Of a stretch of DNA of 64,000 nucleotides, positions 55,268 through 64,000 are shown piece after piece; position 1 is the stretch's first letter; each line of letters starts with the position of its first letter. Position numbers and translations under genes: made by a program. Source of the DNA: Pedobacter endophyticus. Its GTDB lineage: Bacteria; Bacteroidota; Bacteroidia; Sphingobacteriales; Sphingobacteriaceae. The notes below the pieces were generated by a model. That model searched no databases, was not told the origin of the DNA, and was given only the letters and a program-made list of their open reading frames with translations. The stretch lies in assembly GCF_015679185.1 (NCBI RefSeq), contig NZ_CP064939.1, forward strand, positions 1,240,001 through 1,304,000. Reading direction: 5' to 3'.

Positions 55268-55648
55268 TTGAAACGTATTTTAATCATAGCTATTTTGACC
55301 GTTTATTCCATTGCATCATTTGGGATAAGCGTAAATCATTTCTACTGCTGTGGAAAACTAAAAGAGGTTTCACTTGCTGCCAATGTTGGCGCTAAATGTC
55401 TCGGTGAACAATCTTCAAAGGGCTGTTGTGAAAATAAAACGGTAACGGTAAAATTAAAGGCCGACCAAAAAAGTAATAGTCAATCTATTTTCCATTTCGA
55501 CCCTCCTTTTCCGTCGCATTTGGTTTCAACAGCTTATTCTTTCTTCCCGAATGTGGCCATCGCTGCCCGTACACACGTTATTTATAGCGAGCCGAACCGC
55601 TCCGATCGACTTCCACGACATTTATTCTTCTGCGTTTTCATTATATAA
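55268..55648 (+). CDS. HYC_CC_PP-type Cys-rich protein
   Basis: A 126-aa protein with an N-terminal signal or membrane helix (ILIIAILTVYSIASFGISV), the HFYCCGKL motif, GCCENKTV, and FDPPFPSHL in the C-terminal half. The HYC/CC/PP pattern defines a small Bacteroidetes family often found next to metal-related TonB receptors. The start is a TTG; no ATG or GTG is available. It is followed 81 bp later by the HMA-domain TonB receptor, likely in one operon. Metal binding by the Cys/His residues is an inference. Confidence 0.75.
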   Translation: MKRILIIAILTVYSIASFGISVNHFYCCGKLKEVSLAANVGAKCLGEQSSKGCCENKTVTVKLKADQKSNSQSIFHFDPPFPSHLVSTAYSFFPNVAIAARTHVIYSEPNRSDRLPRHLFFCVFII

Positions 55649-55729
55649 GAACTGTTTAGGTCGAAATTCACCCCGTTTCCAATAGGCGTAAACGGGCATT
55701 ATCACTATTCAATTACTTAAGATATTACG

Positions 55730-58303
55730 ATGAAAACAATAAGATTATTGGCTGCAATGCTATTGGTGCTGGCTGGCCTCTCAAATGCAAATGCACAAAA
55801 AAAGAACATCATTACCGAAACCTTTAGGGTTAATGGCGAGTGTATACAGTGCCAAAACAGAATCGAAAGTGCACTCAGAAGCTTTGGAACGGATAAAGCC
55901 AGCTGGAGCATCGAAACCAAAATGCTTACAGTTAGTTACGATAGCACAAAGTTATCGAAAGCTAAAATCGAAAAAAGATTGGCTGATGTTGGGCATGACA
56001 CAGAAGATTTCAAGGCAGATGCTAAGACTTATGAAAGCCTGCCATCTTGTTGCCACTATTATAGGAACAATATGCCCGTGAGCACCGGGTTAACGCCAAA
56101 CAGTTCACGAGAGCAAGGTGCCGACATGCAGACCATTCGCGGTGTGATTTTGGAAGAAAGCAAGCAGGCCGGACCGGTACCGCTTGTTGGCGCTACAATT
56201 TATTGCATTGGCACAAACCACATCAGTACCACAGATAGCGAGGGTGCTTTTTCTTTGCAATGTGCCCTACCAACCCAGGTTGCGGTTAGTTATGTTGGTT
56301 ATAAACCCGACACGCTGAACGTTAACTCAACGGATGATCTGAAGATCATTTTAAAGCCTTCATCGGCCGCAAACCTGAATGAAGTTACCGTTACCGGAAA
56401 AAACCCTACAACCTATATTTCATCGTTGAGTACGCTTAACACGCTTAATATTGGCAGCATGGAATTAACCAAGGCGGCTTGCTGTAACCTGAGCGAGAGT
56501 TTTGAAACCAGTCCTTCGGTTGATGTAACCTATAGCGATGCCGTTACGGGCATTAAACAGATTCAATTATTGGGCTTATCGGGCAATTACACGCAAATTA
56601 CCACCGAAAACACACCTGAAATCCGTGGGCTGGCAGGCAGCTATGGCCTAACTTTTATCCCCGGGCCGTGGATAGAGGGCATACAGGTTACAAAGGGTAC
56701 TGGCTCGGTGGTAAATGGCTTTGAGAGTATTGCAGGTCAGATTAATGTGGAAGAACTGAAGCCTGACAAAATGGATCGGCTTTTTGTAAATGCTTATGCG
56801 AACGAAGCCGGGCGACTGGAAACGACCACTAACCTATCGCAGGTTATTAACGATAATTGGAGCACGGCCCTGCTTTTGCATGCAAATGGCGTGGGCACAA
56901 GGAACGACAATAATGACGATGGTTTTTTAGATATCCCCAAGGGGAGGCAACTTAACGTGATAAATCGTTGGCAGTATGCCAACACCAAGGGCGTTTTTGC
57001 TCAGTTTGCCATTAAGGCATTAAGCGATCGCAGGCAGGCGGGGCAAACAGATTTTGATGCCGCTACGGATAAGCTGACTACAAACCAGTATGGTGTAGGC
57101 ATCGATGTATCGCAATATGGGCTTTCGGGTAAACTGGGCTACATATTTCCGCAACAGAAATACAAGAGCATTGGCTTTATCTTTTCTGCCCATCGCTATA
57201 ACAATAGCTCGTACTATGGTTTAACAAGCTACAATGCCAAGCAAAATTCGGTTTATGCCAATCTTATTTATCAATCTATTATTGGCACTACCAATCATAA
57301 GTTTCGTACGGGCTTAAGCTTTATTGATGATCGTTATAACGAAACCTATAATATCGAAAATTTTAAACGTAAGGAGATTGTACCGGGTGCCTTTTTCGAA
57401 TACACGTATGCGGCTAGCGACAAGTTTACGGCCATTGGGGGCTTACGGTTCGATTATCATAACGCGTATGGTTTGATGACTACGCCCCGACTGCATTTAA
57501 AATATGATTTTACACCGCAAACAAATCTTCGCTTCTCTGTGGGTTCGGGCTTTAGAACTGCTAATATTTTTGCCGAAAACTCGGGCCTTTTTGCTAGTGC
57601 CCGGCAATACAGCATCTTAAATCCTACTTCTAATTATGGTTACGGCCTCTCGCCCGAAAAGGCGTGGAATTACGGCTTTAACTTTGTGCGTAAGTTTAAG
57701 CTGAATAACCGTTCTGGCGCTTTTAGCTTTGATGCTTACCGTACCAGTTTCACTAACCAAGTGGTGGTTGATGTTGATGCCAGTCCGCAGGAGATCAATT
57801 TTTATAACCTAAAAGGAAAATCGTTCAGCAATAGTCTACAGGCCGAATTTAACTATGAACTGATTAAAAAGCTGGATGTTCGCCTGGCGTATCGTTGGTT
57901 GGATGTGCGAACAAATTACCACGGTACGGTACTGGAGAAACCGTTGATTGCCAAGCATAGGGCATTTGTAAATTTGGCTTACGAAGCCTCGAAACAATGG
58001 AAGTTTGACCTGACTACGCAATGGCTGAGTAAAAAACGTTTGCCTTATACGGGCAGCAACCCGAGCGATAAGCAATTGGGGCTTTACTCGCCTGCCTTTG
58101 TGCAAATGAGCGCTCAGGTAACCAAGCAGTTCGGAGATAAATGGGATGTGTATGTGGGTGCTGAAAACCTGACGAATTTTAAGCAGCAAAACCCAATTGT
58201 TTCGGCCGACCAGCCGTTTAGTCCTTATTTTGATGGTTCGATGGTTTGGGGACCTATTTACGGCCGGATGGTATATGTTGGCATGCGGTTTAGGATTAAA
58301 TAG
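55730..58303 (+). CDS. TonB-dependent receptor with N-terminal heavy-metal-associated domain
   Basis: The 857-aa outer-membrane protein has a signal peptide (ends NANAQ), an HMA-like domain (about 27-95) with the metal-binding pair CIQC (C38, C41), a Cys/His linker (LPSCCHYYRN), a carboxypeptidase-like domain (about 133-212), a plug domain (about 235-350, CCNLSESFETSPSVDVTYSDAVTGIKQIQLLGL) and a barrel ending GRMVYVGMRFRIK. It probably imports or senses a metal such as copper; the metal is inferred from the HMA domain only. It follows the HYC_CC_PP-type gene. Confidence 0.88.
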   Translation: MKTIRLLAAMLLVLAGLSNANAQKKNIITETFRVNGECIQCQNRIESALRSFGTDKASWSIETKMLTVSYDSTKLSKAKIEKRLADVGHDTEDFKADAKTYESLPSCCHYYRNNMPVSTGLTPNSSREQGADMQTIRGVILEESKQAGPVPLVGATIYCIGTNHISTTDSEGAFSLQCALPTQVAVSYVGYKPDTLNVNSTDDLKIILKPSSAANLNEVTVTGKNPTTYISSLSTLNTLNIGSMELTKAACCNLSESFETSPSVDVTYSDAVTGIKQIQLLGLSGNYTQITTENTPEIRGLAGSYGLTFIPGPWIEGIQVTKGTGSVVNGFESIAGQINVEELKPDKMDRLFVNAYANEAGRLETTTNLSQVINDNWSTALLLHANGVGTRNDNNDDGFLDIPKGRQLNVINRWQYANTKGVFAQFAIKALSDRRQAGQTDFDAATDKLTTNQYGVGIDVSQYGLSGKLGYIFPQQKYKSIGFIFSAHRYNNSSYYGLTSYNAKQNSVYANLIYQSIIGTTNHKFRTGLSFIDDRYNETYNIENFKRKEIVPGAFFEYTYAASDKFTAIGGLRFDYHNAYGLMTTPRLHLKYDFTPQTNLRFSVGSGFRTANIFAENSGLFASARQYSILNPTSNYGYGLSPEKAWNYGFNFVRKFKLNNRSGAFSFDAYRTSFTNQVVVDVDASPQEINFYNLKGKSFSNSLQAEFNYELIKKLDVRLAYRWLDVRTNYHGTVLEKPLIAKHRAFVNLAYEASKQWKFDLTTQWLSKKRLPYTGSNPSDKQLGLYSPAFVQMSAQVTKQFGDKWDVYVGAENLTNFKQQNPIVSADQPFSPYFDGSMVWGPIYGRMVYVGMRFRIK

Positions 58304-58421
58304 GTGATTATAGTAAACAAGGCGTTGACGCACCTGATTTTTCGCAATGGGCTCGGTTTTTGAAAATTAAAACCCGTTTTTCATGGCAAGTTCAATCCCG
58401 TCTTACGCTCATACCTGCCCG

Positions 58422-58562
58422 AATGCTATTAAGTTAAGTCTCTGGGAGTTGTCAGTCTGAGCCTGTCGAAGACCTTTTTTATAGGATAAAACAAAAAATA
58501 TCTGTCCTTCGACTACGCTCAGGATGACAATATTTTTTATTTATCCTTAACTCAATAGCATT
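58422..58562. mobile_element. MITE-like element, copy 2 (141 bp)
   Basis: Terminal inverted repeats of 17 bp with one mismatch (AATGCTATTAAGTTAAG / CTTAACTCAATAGCATT). Internal sequence aligns with the element at 42862, including GTCAGTCTGAGC, TCGAAGACCTTTT, TATAGGATAAA and CTCAGGATGACAATATTTTTT. Two inverted REP cores lie inside. Confidence 0.8.
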
Positions 58563-58801
58563 GCTGCCCGTTCGTTCACGCGTGCGCCCGCAGGCTTTAA
58601 GCGCTGGGCCGGTATCCGCTGCAACTGGGTTTAAACAGTTAAACTTGTGGGGAGAGTATTCGTGATGTTGCCGCAGCAGATTCGTCGGGTAAAAACCAGT
58701 CTTTTCACCGCTAAATTGACCTTTAAATCCATCTTCGGGAGAGCGGGAAACGAAGCGTATGGTTTGGGTTAACTCAGTTTTAAAAGTCATTTTGGGTTAG
58801 G

Positions 58802-58849
58802 AGTCATCCGATGAATAACTAGCAAGATGCAAATATTCATCGGATGACT
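58802..58849. repeat. Dispersed hairpin element, copy 2
   Basis: Arms AGTCATCCGATGAAT and ATTCATCGGATGACT are identical to those of the element at 10195; the 18-base loop differs. Confidence 0.85.
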
Positions 58850-59140
58850 GTTATTTTAGCTTTAACTCAGCACATGGCTTGTTTAAGAACGGTTTGACGG
58901 TGTGAAATCAGTAAAGCAATATTGGAAAAGTTAGTTGACTTATCAACTAAAGCTTCAAGTGAAGATTAAATTATTGGGTGGGTTACGGTTTCCCGTAAGC
59001 GATTGTAATTCTGTTTTTATACATTAGCGTATTAATTCTGGTAATTGCTCTAGTTTTGAATTTTCCATAGAACAAGTGGTGGTGACTGTCAAAGTTGAAG
59101 TAATGACTAGTATAGTGACAAATGTATTACACCGAAAATT

Positions 59141-60253
59141 ATGATTGAAGAGACAGAAAACATCGAAACCGTAGAGGACCTACTGCATTTCGAGGGTCTT
59201 CAAGAAGAAACTGATGATTATAACGAACTTCCTCCGGAAGACATTGTAGCTTATAACGAATTACGTTCTTGTGCTGACTTATTACGCATGTACCAAAGTG
59301 GTCAGCTTGAGATAAAACCTGACTTCCAAAGAGACATTGTTTGGTCGAATACTATGCAAACCAGATTGGTAGACTCCGTCGTTAAGCAACTTCCAATTCC
59401 CAGCCTTTGTATAAGCCTTGATTACAAAACACAAGAAAGATTTGTAATTGATGGATTACAACGAATTTCAAGCATTGTAAAGTTTTTAGATGCAGAAGTA
59501 ACAAATGAATGGAAGCTTTCCAAATTGGAAGATATCGACGACCGCATTTCCGGAAAAACCAATGTCTTTATTAAAATAAGATATAACGACCTCTATACCA
59601 AAGTCCAAAATACTGTTTTACCAATAACGGTTTTGAGGTGTGATTATTCAAAAAAGAGCCATATGAACTATTTGTTTACTATTTTTCATAGACTAAATAC
59701 CGGAGGTAGTAAACTTTCTAATCAAGAAATAAGAAATTGCATTTATAATGGATCATTCAATACATTTCTAAAAAAGGCGGTAACTTCAGATATTTACACT
59801 TCTGTTTTCGATGTACATCCTCAGCAAATTGATCGCTTCTCAAACGAAGAACTAGTTCTGAGATTTATCGCTTTTACATATAATGTTACGTCTTACAAGG
59901 GCCAGCTAGCTAAATTCTTAAATGAATTTATGGATCACAATAAAAGAGCTACATTAGAAAAAATTGATGAGTATATGGATCTTTTTACTCGGACAATGTC
60001 AATCTTATACGTAAGAATATTGCAAAATAATCCGATCCAAAGATTAAGTAAAGCCACAACAGAAGCTCTTTTCGTTGGCATTGCTAGAAATATAAATGCA
60101 CTTGAACAGATTCAAGAGGATGACGAGCTAATGGCAAAATATCATGACCTTCTGGAAGACCAGCTATTCTCTTTAGACAGTCTTAAAGAAGGACTTGCTC
60201 AAAAAGATAAGGTTATCACCCGCATCAATAGAGCAATAGAAATTTTTAGTTAA
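59141..60253 (+). CDS. DUF262 domain protein (GmrSD N-terminal-like), first gene of a two-gene module
   Basis: After an acidic N-terminus (1-38) comes a DUF262 domain: LEIKPDFQRDIVWSN (57-70), VVKQLPIPSLCISLD and the hallmark RFVIDGLQRISS (100-111). DUF262 has a ParB-like fold and in GmrSD-type restriction enzymes binds or hydrolyses nucleotide. The protein (370 aa) lacks the DUF1524 His-Me nuclease half usually fused to it; residues 200-370 are helical. The HEPN gene starts 3 bp after the stop, so they form an operon. A defence role is inferred from the families, not shown. Confidence 0.85.
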   Translation: MIEETENIETVEDLLHFEGLQEETDDYNELPPEDIVAYNELRSCADLLRMYQSGQLEIKPDFQRDIVWSNTMQTRLVDSVVKQLPIPSLCISLDYKTQERFVIDGLQRISSIVKFLDAEVTNEWKLSKLEDIDDRISGKTNVFIKIRYNDLYTKVQNTVLPITVLRCDYSKKSHMNYLFTIFHRLNTGGSKLSNQEIRNCIYNGSFNTFLKKAVTSDIYTSVFDVHPQQIDRFSNEELVLRFIAFTYNVTSYKGQLAKFLNEFMDHNKRATLEKIDEYMDLFTRTMSILYVRILQNNPIQRLSKATTEALFVGIARNINALEQIQEDDELMAKYHDLLEDQLFSLDSLKEGLAQKDKVITRINRAIEIFS

Positions 60254-60256
60254 GTT

Positions 60257-60757
60257 ATGATTGCTAAATCCTACATCAGCGCATCTCTTCATGAACTTGA
60301 AAAGCTCTATCTACATTCTAAGAGCCAAAAGAAAACGATTTATTTTTCCAAAATGGCTTTAATAGAACTGTGCGGATGGATTGAGGAAACATTTGACGAT
60401 ATTGTAGTTCGTCATGCGAATAGAAATTTATTAAGCTCGCATAATAGGGACTATTGCAAGAAGTCAATAGTAAAAAAAAACAATGGATTCCATTATGAAA
60501 ACAATGTACGTCCAATGTTTATCAGTCTCATCGGCCTGATTGAAGTCGAAAAGTTGGAAAATGAACTGGAGAAGACAGCAAGAATAACTTTACTTAAATC
60601 CTATTTAGAAAATCTGAAAGGAATTAGAAATGACGCAGCACATACCCATCTAAAAGGAATCACGAAGACATATAATGCTCCCTCAAAAATAATGGGGGAT
60701 TATATAAATATCCTTTCAATTCTAGAAGAAATTGACAAATGGCTAAGAAATGCTTAA
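60257..60757 (+). CDS. HEPN-domain protein, second gene of the DUF262 module
   Basis: The 166-aa all-helical protein contains GIRNDAAHTH (122-131), which fits the HEPN catalytic motif R-x4-H (R124, H129), and an upstream helix MALIELCGWIEETFDDIVVRHA (33-54) typical of HEPN proteins such as the MAE_28990/RiboL-PSP-HEPN types. HEPN proteins are often metal-independent RNases in toxin or abortive-infection systems. It lies 3 bp after the DUF262 gene. RNase activity is inferred. Confidence 0.75.
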   Translation: MIAKSYISASLHELEKLYLHSKSQKKTIYFSKMALIELCGWIEETFDDIVVRHANRNLLSSHNRDYCKKSIVKKNNGFHYENNVRPMFISLIGLIEVEKLENELEKTARITLLKSYLENLKGIRNDAAHTHLKGITKTYNAPSKIMGDYINILSILEEIDKWLRNA

Positions 60758-61361
60758 AAGCAACCTCATACCGAAGTTACGGTAAAGAGTAAAATTTACT
60801 CAAGATCAATCTTGTTAAAAAGCGTAACAAATCATTTGTATAGTTATTCGAATAATGTGCTAAAGCTTATGAAAAATCAGCATCAAAAAAAGATGCAGCA
60901 TTTCAGAATCAGTTTCCTCCGTTTGCGGCGATAAATTAAATTATTCACCGCAAATTTGCGGTGAATAACCGCATTATTCTAATTTGCTAATAAACAAAGT
61001 TTGTCATAGCCGATGAAAATCGCCCTTAAATCAACGGTGCTTCCTATTCACTGCCATAACTAAACTAAACCTGATTGGCGTGGAAAGCTTTTTTGTTGTC
61101 GGGCCGAGCAGAGCTTGTGAGCAACAAAAAACTTGCAACAGAAAGCAGGGCTGAAATAACCGAAGCATTACAGAACATTGCTTTTCTAGAAAGAAATTGA
61201 CTTATTTACTAACGCTAATTGGTGTGCAAAAGGAAAGGTTAGTAAATTGCTACAAAGAGATTGCCACAGCTGATGAAAAATCGGCCTCGCATCCGATAGC
61301 TATCGGATGACGGGTAAGATGGATGAAAATCGGCTTCCCATCGGATGACGTATTTGGTGAA
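60758..61361. other. Intergenic region with palindromes
   Basis: No supported gene. It contains the 28-bp palindrome at 60941, a diverged relative (61207-61255) of the hairpin at 61362, and several CATCCGATAGCTATCGGATGA / CATCGGATGACG pieces between 61288 and 61350 that resemble arms of the 10195 hairpin family. Confidence 0.65.
60941..60968. repeat. 28-bp perfect palindrome
   Basis: TTATTCACCGCAAA followed by its exact reverse complement TTTGCGGTGAATAA, without a loop. No T run follows, and no gene ends right before it. Confidence 0.8.
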
Positions 61362-61412
61362 TAAAAGTTACTAACGCTAATCGCCGGTTTGCAAAGTAGC
61401 GTTAGTAACTTT
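61362..61412 (-). terminator. Terminator of the S9 peptidase gene
   Basis: A 16-bp perfect stem (AAAGTTACTAACGCTA / TAGCGTTAGTAACTTT) with a 17-base loop; on the minus strand it is followed by TTTTATT. It begins 8 bp after the peptidase stop codon. Confidence 0.8.
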
Positions 61413-61419
61413 GAAAACA

Positions 61420-63936
61420 CTATTTCTGCGGTTTCCCGTTTTGTTCAATGTCTCTATCCATTTCTACAAGGTCGACCTCGCTTGGATCGGAGAAATCGCC
61501 AATCAGGTATTTATTAAAATGGTCGGCCAGTTTCCAGAACGCGTATTCTGTCATGTCGCCGAAGCCGTGGCGCTGACCGGGAATGATCAGAAAATCGAAA
61601 CGTTTGCCAGCTTTCATGAGTGCATTTGCCACACGGATAGAATTTGCCGGATGAACGTTGTTATCAACATCGCCGTGCATCAGCAATAAGTGTCCTTTAA
61701 GGTTTTTTGCCAAATCGGGATTTTTATCGATGCTGTACTTGAACGAGGTATCGCCTTTTAACGAAATAACTTCTTTCACGCCATGGTGTTTTTCGCTCCA
61801 CCAACGGTTGTAAATGCTGTTATCGTGGTTACCGGCATTAGAAACCGCAGCTTTGAAGAAATCGGGATATACGAGCATAGCGGCTGTCGACATAAAACCA
61901 CCACCGGAGTGACCAGTTATACCCACCTTATCTTCGTCGATGTAGGGGTATTTTGAGGCCAACTGCTCAATAGCGGTTTTTTTATCGGCCAAACCGTAGT
62001 CGCGAAGGTTGCCATAACCAAAAGTGTGGTACCATTTAGATCGCGATGGATTTCCGCCACGGTTACCCACCGTAACTACAATGTAGCCAAACTGGGCCAG
62101 TCGATCGGTTCTATCCATACTTTTGCTAAACGCCTTGTTTACGGCCTCGGTTTGTGGACCAGGATAAACATACTCGATAATGGGGTATTTTTTGTTCGGA
62201 TCGAAATCAAACGGTTTGTACATTACACCATATAAATCGGTAATTCCATCATCGGCCTTTACCTTAAATGGCTCAGGAAATTTGTAGCCAGCAGACATTA
62301 ACAGCGATAGATCGGTGGTTTCAAGTTCCATCACCTTTCTTCCGTTTCTATCATATAACGACGATTTTGGCGCCGTATTTACCCTCGAGTAGTTATCTAC
62401 AAAAAACGAATTGTTGTCGTTCATGCTCGATGAATGATCGAAATCGCCGGCATTGAGCAATTTCATGTTCGACCCGTCGAAATTAACGCTATACAAATGC
62501 ACGTAATAAGGATCTTCTTTTACCTCGCGGCCATTTGCAGTGAAATACAATACGCGGTTTTTTTCATCGATGTTTACAATACTTTCGCAATGAAATGAAC
62601 CATTGGTAATCTGGTTTTTCAGTTTGCCGTTTCCATCGAACAGATAAAAATGTGCCCAACCATTGCGCTCGCTCCAGTGAATCAGTTCCTTTCCATCGTT
62701 TACCAACCCCGGTCTGTTCACCTCAACATAAGTATTAAAACGCTCGTCGATTAACGGAGTTACCTTTCCTGTAGCTATTTCCACCGTGCCGATATCAATA
62801 CGTTTCAAATCGCGGCTGGTACGCGAAAAATAGAAGTGACTATCGTTGCCTAACCAAATCGACGGACGGAATTCGTTGTCTCTGTCTTTGGCTAATTCTG
62901 GCTTGCTCCAAATAGAAACACTTTGATCTTTAAAGGCGGCAACGTTTAGTTTTTTATACGATTTAGCGGCAAAATCGAAGAGCAGAATTTCATCCTGAGG
63001 GGCCTCCGCTTCGCCAGGCATTTGATATTTGTAGGTTTCTAACGTGGGCCTGCCCGCTGTTACGCTGTTTATTACCCATAAATCTTTTACTTTACGCGAG
63101 TCGGTACGATCTAAAACAAAGTATTTAGAATTTGGCGACCACAGCACATAAGCGCCCCTGCGTTTTTTGTTGTTTTTCTCGTTCTCCACATTATTTTCGC
63201 CATCTCCATCGCTTCCGTACGAGTAAAATTTAACCCCATCTTTAGTCAGTTGGTGTTCTACAATTGTGCTGTCGTCTTCATTCTTAACCGCTTTTTTGTA
63301 GTTTTCCTTATCCATCCAATACAAATTATAATTGCGTGAAAAGATAATGGCCGAAGAATCGGGCGCTACCGACCCCCAATTGGGTTTCGGTTTTGGCTTG
63401 CTGTAGTTTGGTATTTCGGTAACCTTTGCCGTTGCCAGGTCGTATTTAAACGAAAAGATTTTTTTCTGCATCGAATCCGCAGCTTTTTTGTCTTTTCTAT
63501 CTTTTTTCAATTCATCAATTGAGCTTTTAACCTCAAAAGTGATGCTTTTTTCATCGGAAGCAAACTTAACATTTTCGAGCGGCAGGTGCTCTGCATCGAA
63601 TGGGTCGCGAACAACCAAAGTGATAGCTGAGGCAAGCTTTGCATTATCGAACATCGTTTTCTTCGACTTTGTTGTGGGATCTACAAGATACCAAAATTTG
63701 CCGCCGGGACTTTCAAAGGTGTACCAGAAACGATTGCTCAGTTTAAGCCAATGCGGATCTACAGAGGTGGAATACACCATCTTTTTTAGCTTATTGGGCG
63801 AAAACCGCGCAGCCAATTGATAGTTCGCTTTAGGCTGTTGCTGAATATTCTCGGTTATTGTAAAGGTTTTGGTTTGTGCCATCAGCGTTAGGGATAAAAA
63901 CTGCGCACAAACTAGAAGTTTAGAAAGTTTGTTCAT
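61420..63936 (-). CDS. S9 family peptidase (dipeptidyl-peptidase IV-like)
   Basis: The 838-aa secreted serine peptidase has a signal peptide (LLVCAQFLSLTLMAQ), a DPP IV-type beta-propeller (about 60-560) and a C-terminal alpha/beta-hydrolase domain. The catalytic triad is visible: Ser in GITGHSGGGFMS (about 677), Asp in MHGDVDNNVH (about 757) and His in GQRHGFGD (790). It should release N-terminal dipeptides in the periplasm or at the surface. The double-Glu motif of true DPP IV was not clear, so substrate preference is open. Confidence 0.9.
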   Translation of the reverse strand: MNKLSKLLVCAQFLSLTLMAQTKTFTITENIQQQPKANYQLAARFSPNKLKKMVYSTSVDPHWLKLSNRFWYTFESPGGKFWYLVDPTTKSKKTMFDNAKLASAITLVVRDPFDAEHLPLENVKFASDEKSITFEVKSSIDELKKDRKDKKAADSMQKKIFSFKYDLATAKVTEIPNYSKPKPKPNWGSVAPDSSAIIFSRNYNLYWMDKENYKKAVKNEDDSTIVEHQLTKDGVKFYSYGSDGDGENNVENEKNNKKRRGAYVLWSPNSKYFVLDRTDSRKVKDLWVINSVTAGRPTLETYKYQMPGEAEAPQDEILLFDFAAKSYKKLNVAAFKDQSVSIWSKPELAKDRDNEFRPSIWLGNDSHFYFSRTSRDLKRIDIGTVEIATGKVTPLIDERFNTYVEVNRPGLVNDGKELIHWSERNGWAHFYLFDGNGKLKNQITNGSFHCESIVNIDEKNRVLYFTANGREVKEDPYYVHLYSVNFDGSNMKLLNAGDFDHSSSMNDNNSFFVDNYSRVNTAPKSSLYDRNGRKVMELETTDLSLLMSAGYKFPEPFKVKADDGITDLYGVMYKPFDFDPNKKYPIIEYVYPGPQTEAVNKAFSKSMDRTDRLAQFGYIVVTVGNRGGNPSRSKWYHTFGYGNLRDYGLADKKTAIEQLASKYPYIDEDKVGITGHSGGGFMSTAAMLVYPDFFKAAVSNAGNHDNSIYNRWWSEKHHGVKEVISLKGDTSFKYSIDKNPDLAKNLKGHLLLMHGDVDNNVHPANSIRVANALMKAGKRFDFLIIPGQRHGFGDMTEYAFWKLADHFNKYLIGDFSDPSEVDLVEMDRDIEQNGKPQK

Positions 63937-64000
63937 TAAGGTTTGTTTGAGGCGCTAAATTATTCAATAATAGCCTATTTTATCATTAACCATTGTAATA

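Larger units (their letters stand above)
58304..59140. other. Repeat-rich intergenic region before the DUF262 module
   Basis: No gene. It contains a MITE-like element (58422-58562), a dispersed hairpin element (58802-58849) and a short palindrome TTACGG-TTTC-CCGTAA (58983-58998) that also occurs at 47121. Confidence 0.65.

Noticed and set aside
58479..58790. Minus-strand 103-aa ORF with PERSRRTDIF
   Set aside because: Half of it is MITE/REP sequence, and the composition is that of a repeat artefact.

Overview
The window is a stretch of chromosome from a Bacteroidota bacterium, most likely Sphingobacteriaceae and Pedobacter-like. The evidence is the Bacteroidetes -7 promoter element (TAnnTTTG) in front of many genes, the near absence of Shine-Dalgarno sequences, TonB-dependent receptors with carboxypeptidase-like N-terminal domains, DUF4397, PepSY-like and outer-membrane beta-barrel proteins, a sigma factor followed by a membrane-anchored barrel protein, and abundant dispersed REP/MITE-like repeats. 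No rRNA or tRNA gene was seen.

Region 1 (1-24.3 kb) is mostly housekeeping: the last codons of a type III-like glutamine synthetase, purM carrying an in-frame 24-bp tandem repeat, a diheme c-type cytochrome, a 1092-aa TonB-dependent receptor, lpdA, an MBL-fold hydrolase, a ferritin, asnS, a YbiT-type ABC-F protein, a DUF4397 lipoprotein, a sigma/barrel pair, slyD, a small two-gene cassette, a DUF255 thioredoxin-domain protein, a dipeptide epimerase and a GH25 lysozyme.

Region 2 (24.3-37.8 kb) is a complete type II-C CRISPR-Cas locus. A tracrRNA gene lies on the minus strand upstream of cas9. Then come cas9 (about 1508 aa), cas1 and cas2 on the plus strand, a terminator, a short leader holding an inverted partial repeat, and an array of 96 repeats of 46 bp with 95 spacers of 29-31 bp. 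The tracrRNA anti-repeat fits only minus-strand crRNAs, so the array is read against the cas operon. The array has two repeat classes: 86 repeats on the cas side and 10 on the far side, differing at five shared positions, all outside the part that pairs with the tracrRNA.

Region 3 (37.8-47 kb) is again core: a Nudix hydrolase and pyrE with overlapping divergent start codons, an SRPBCC protein, clpB, two outer-membrane barrels, an MFS efflux pump of the Fsr type and an FMN reductase.

Region 4 (47-64 kb) mixes accessory and conserved genes: a lipoprotein, a frameshifted gene with a 58-aa partner, a PepSY-like protein, a VOC protein, a UvrD-like helicase, an SPFH plus zinc-ribbon pair resembling YdjI/YdjG, an HYC_CC_PP-like protein with a heavy-metal-domain TonB receptor, a DUF262 plus HEPN two-gene module that is a candidate defence system, and an S9 peptidase. 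The intergenic spaces here are full of palindromes and MITE-like elements. The same REP core motif found in these elements makes up the repeat inside purM.
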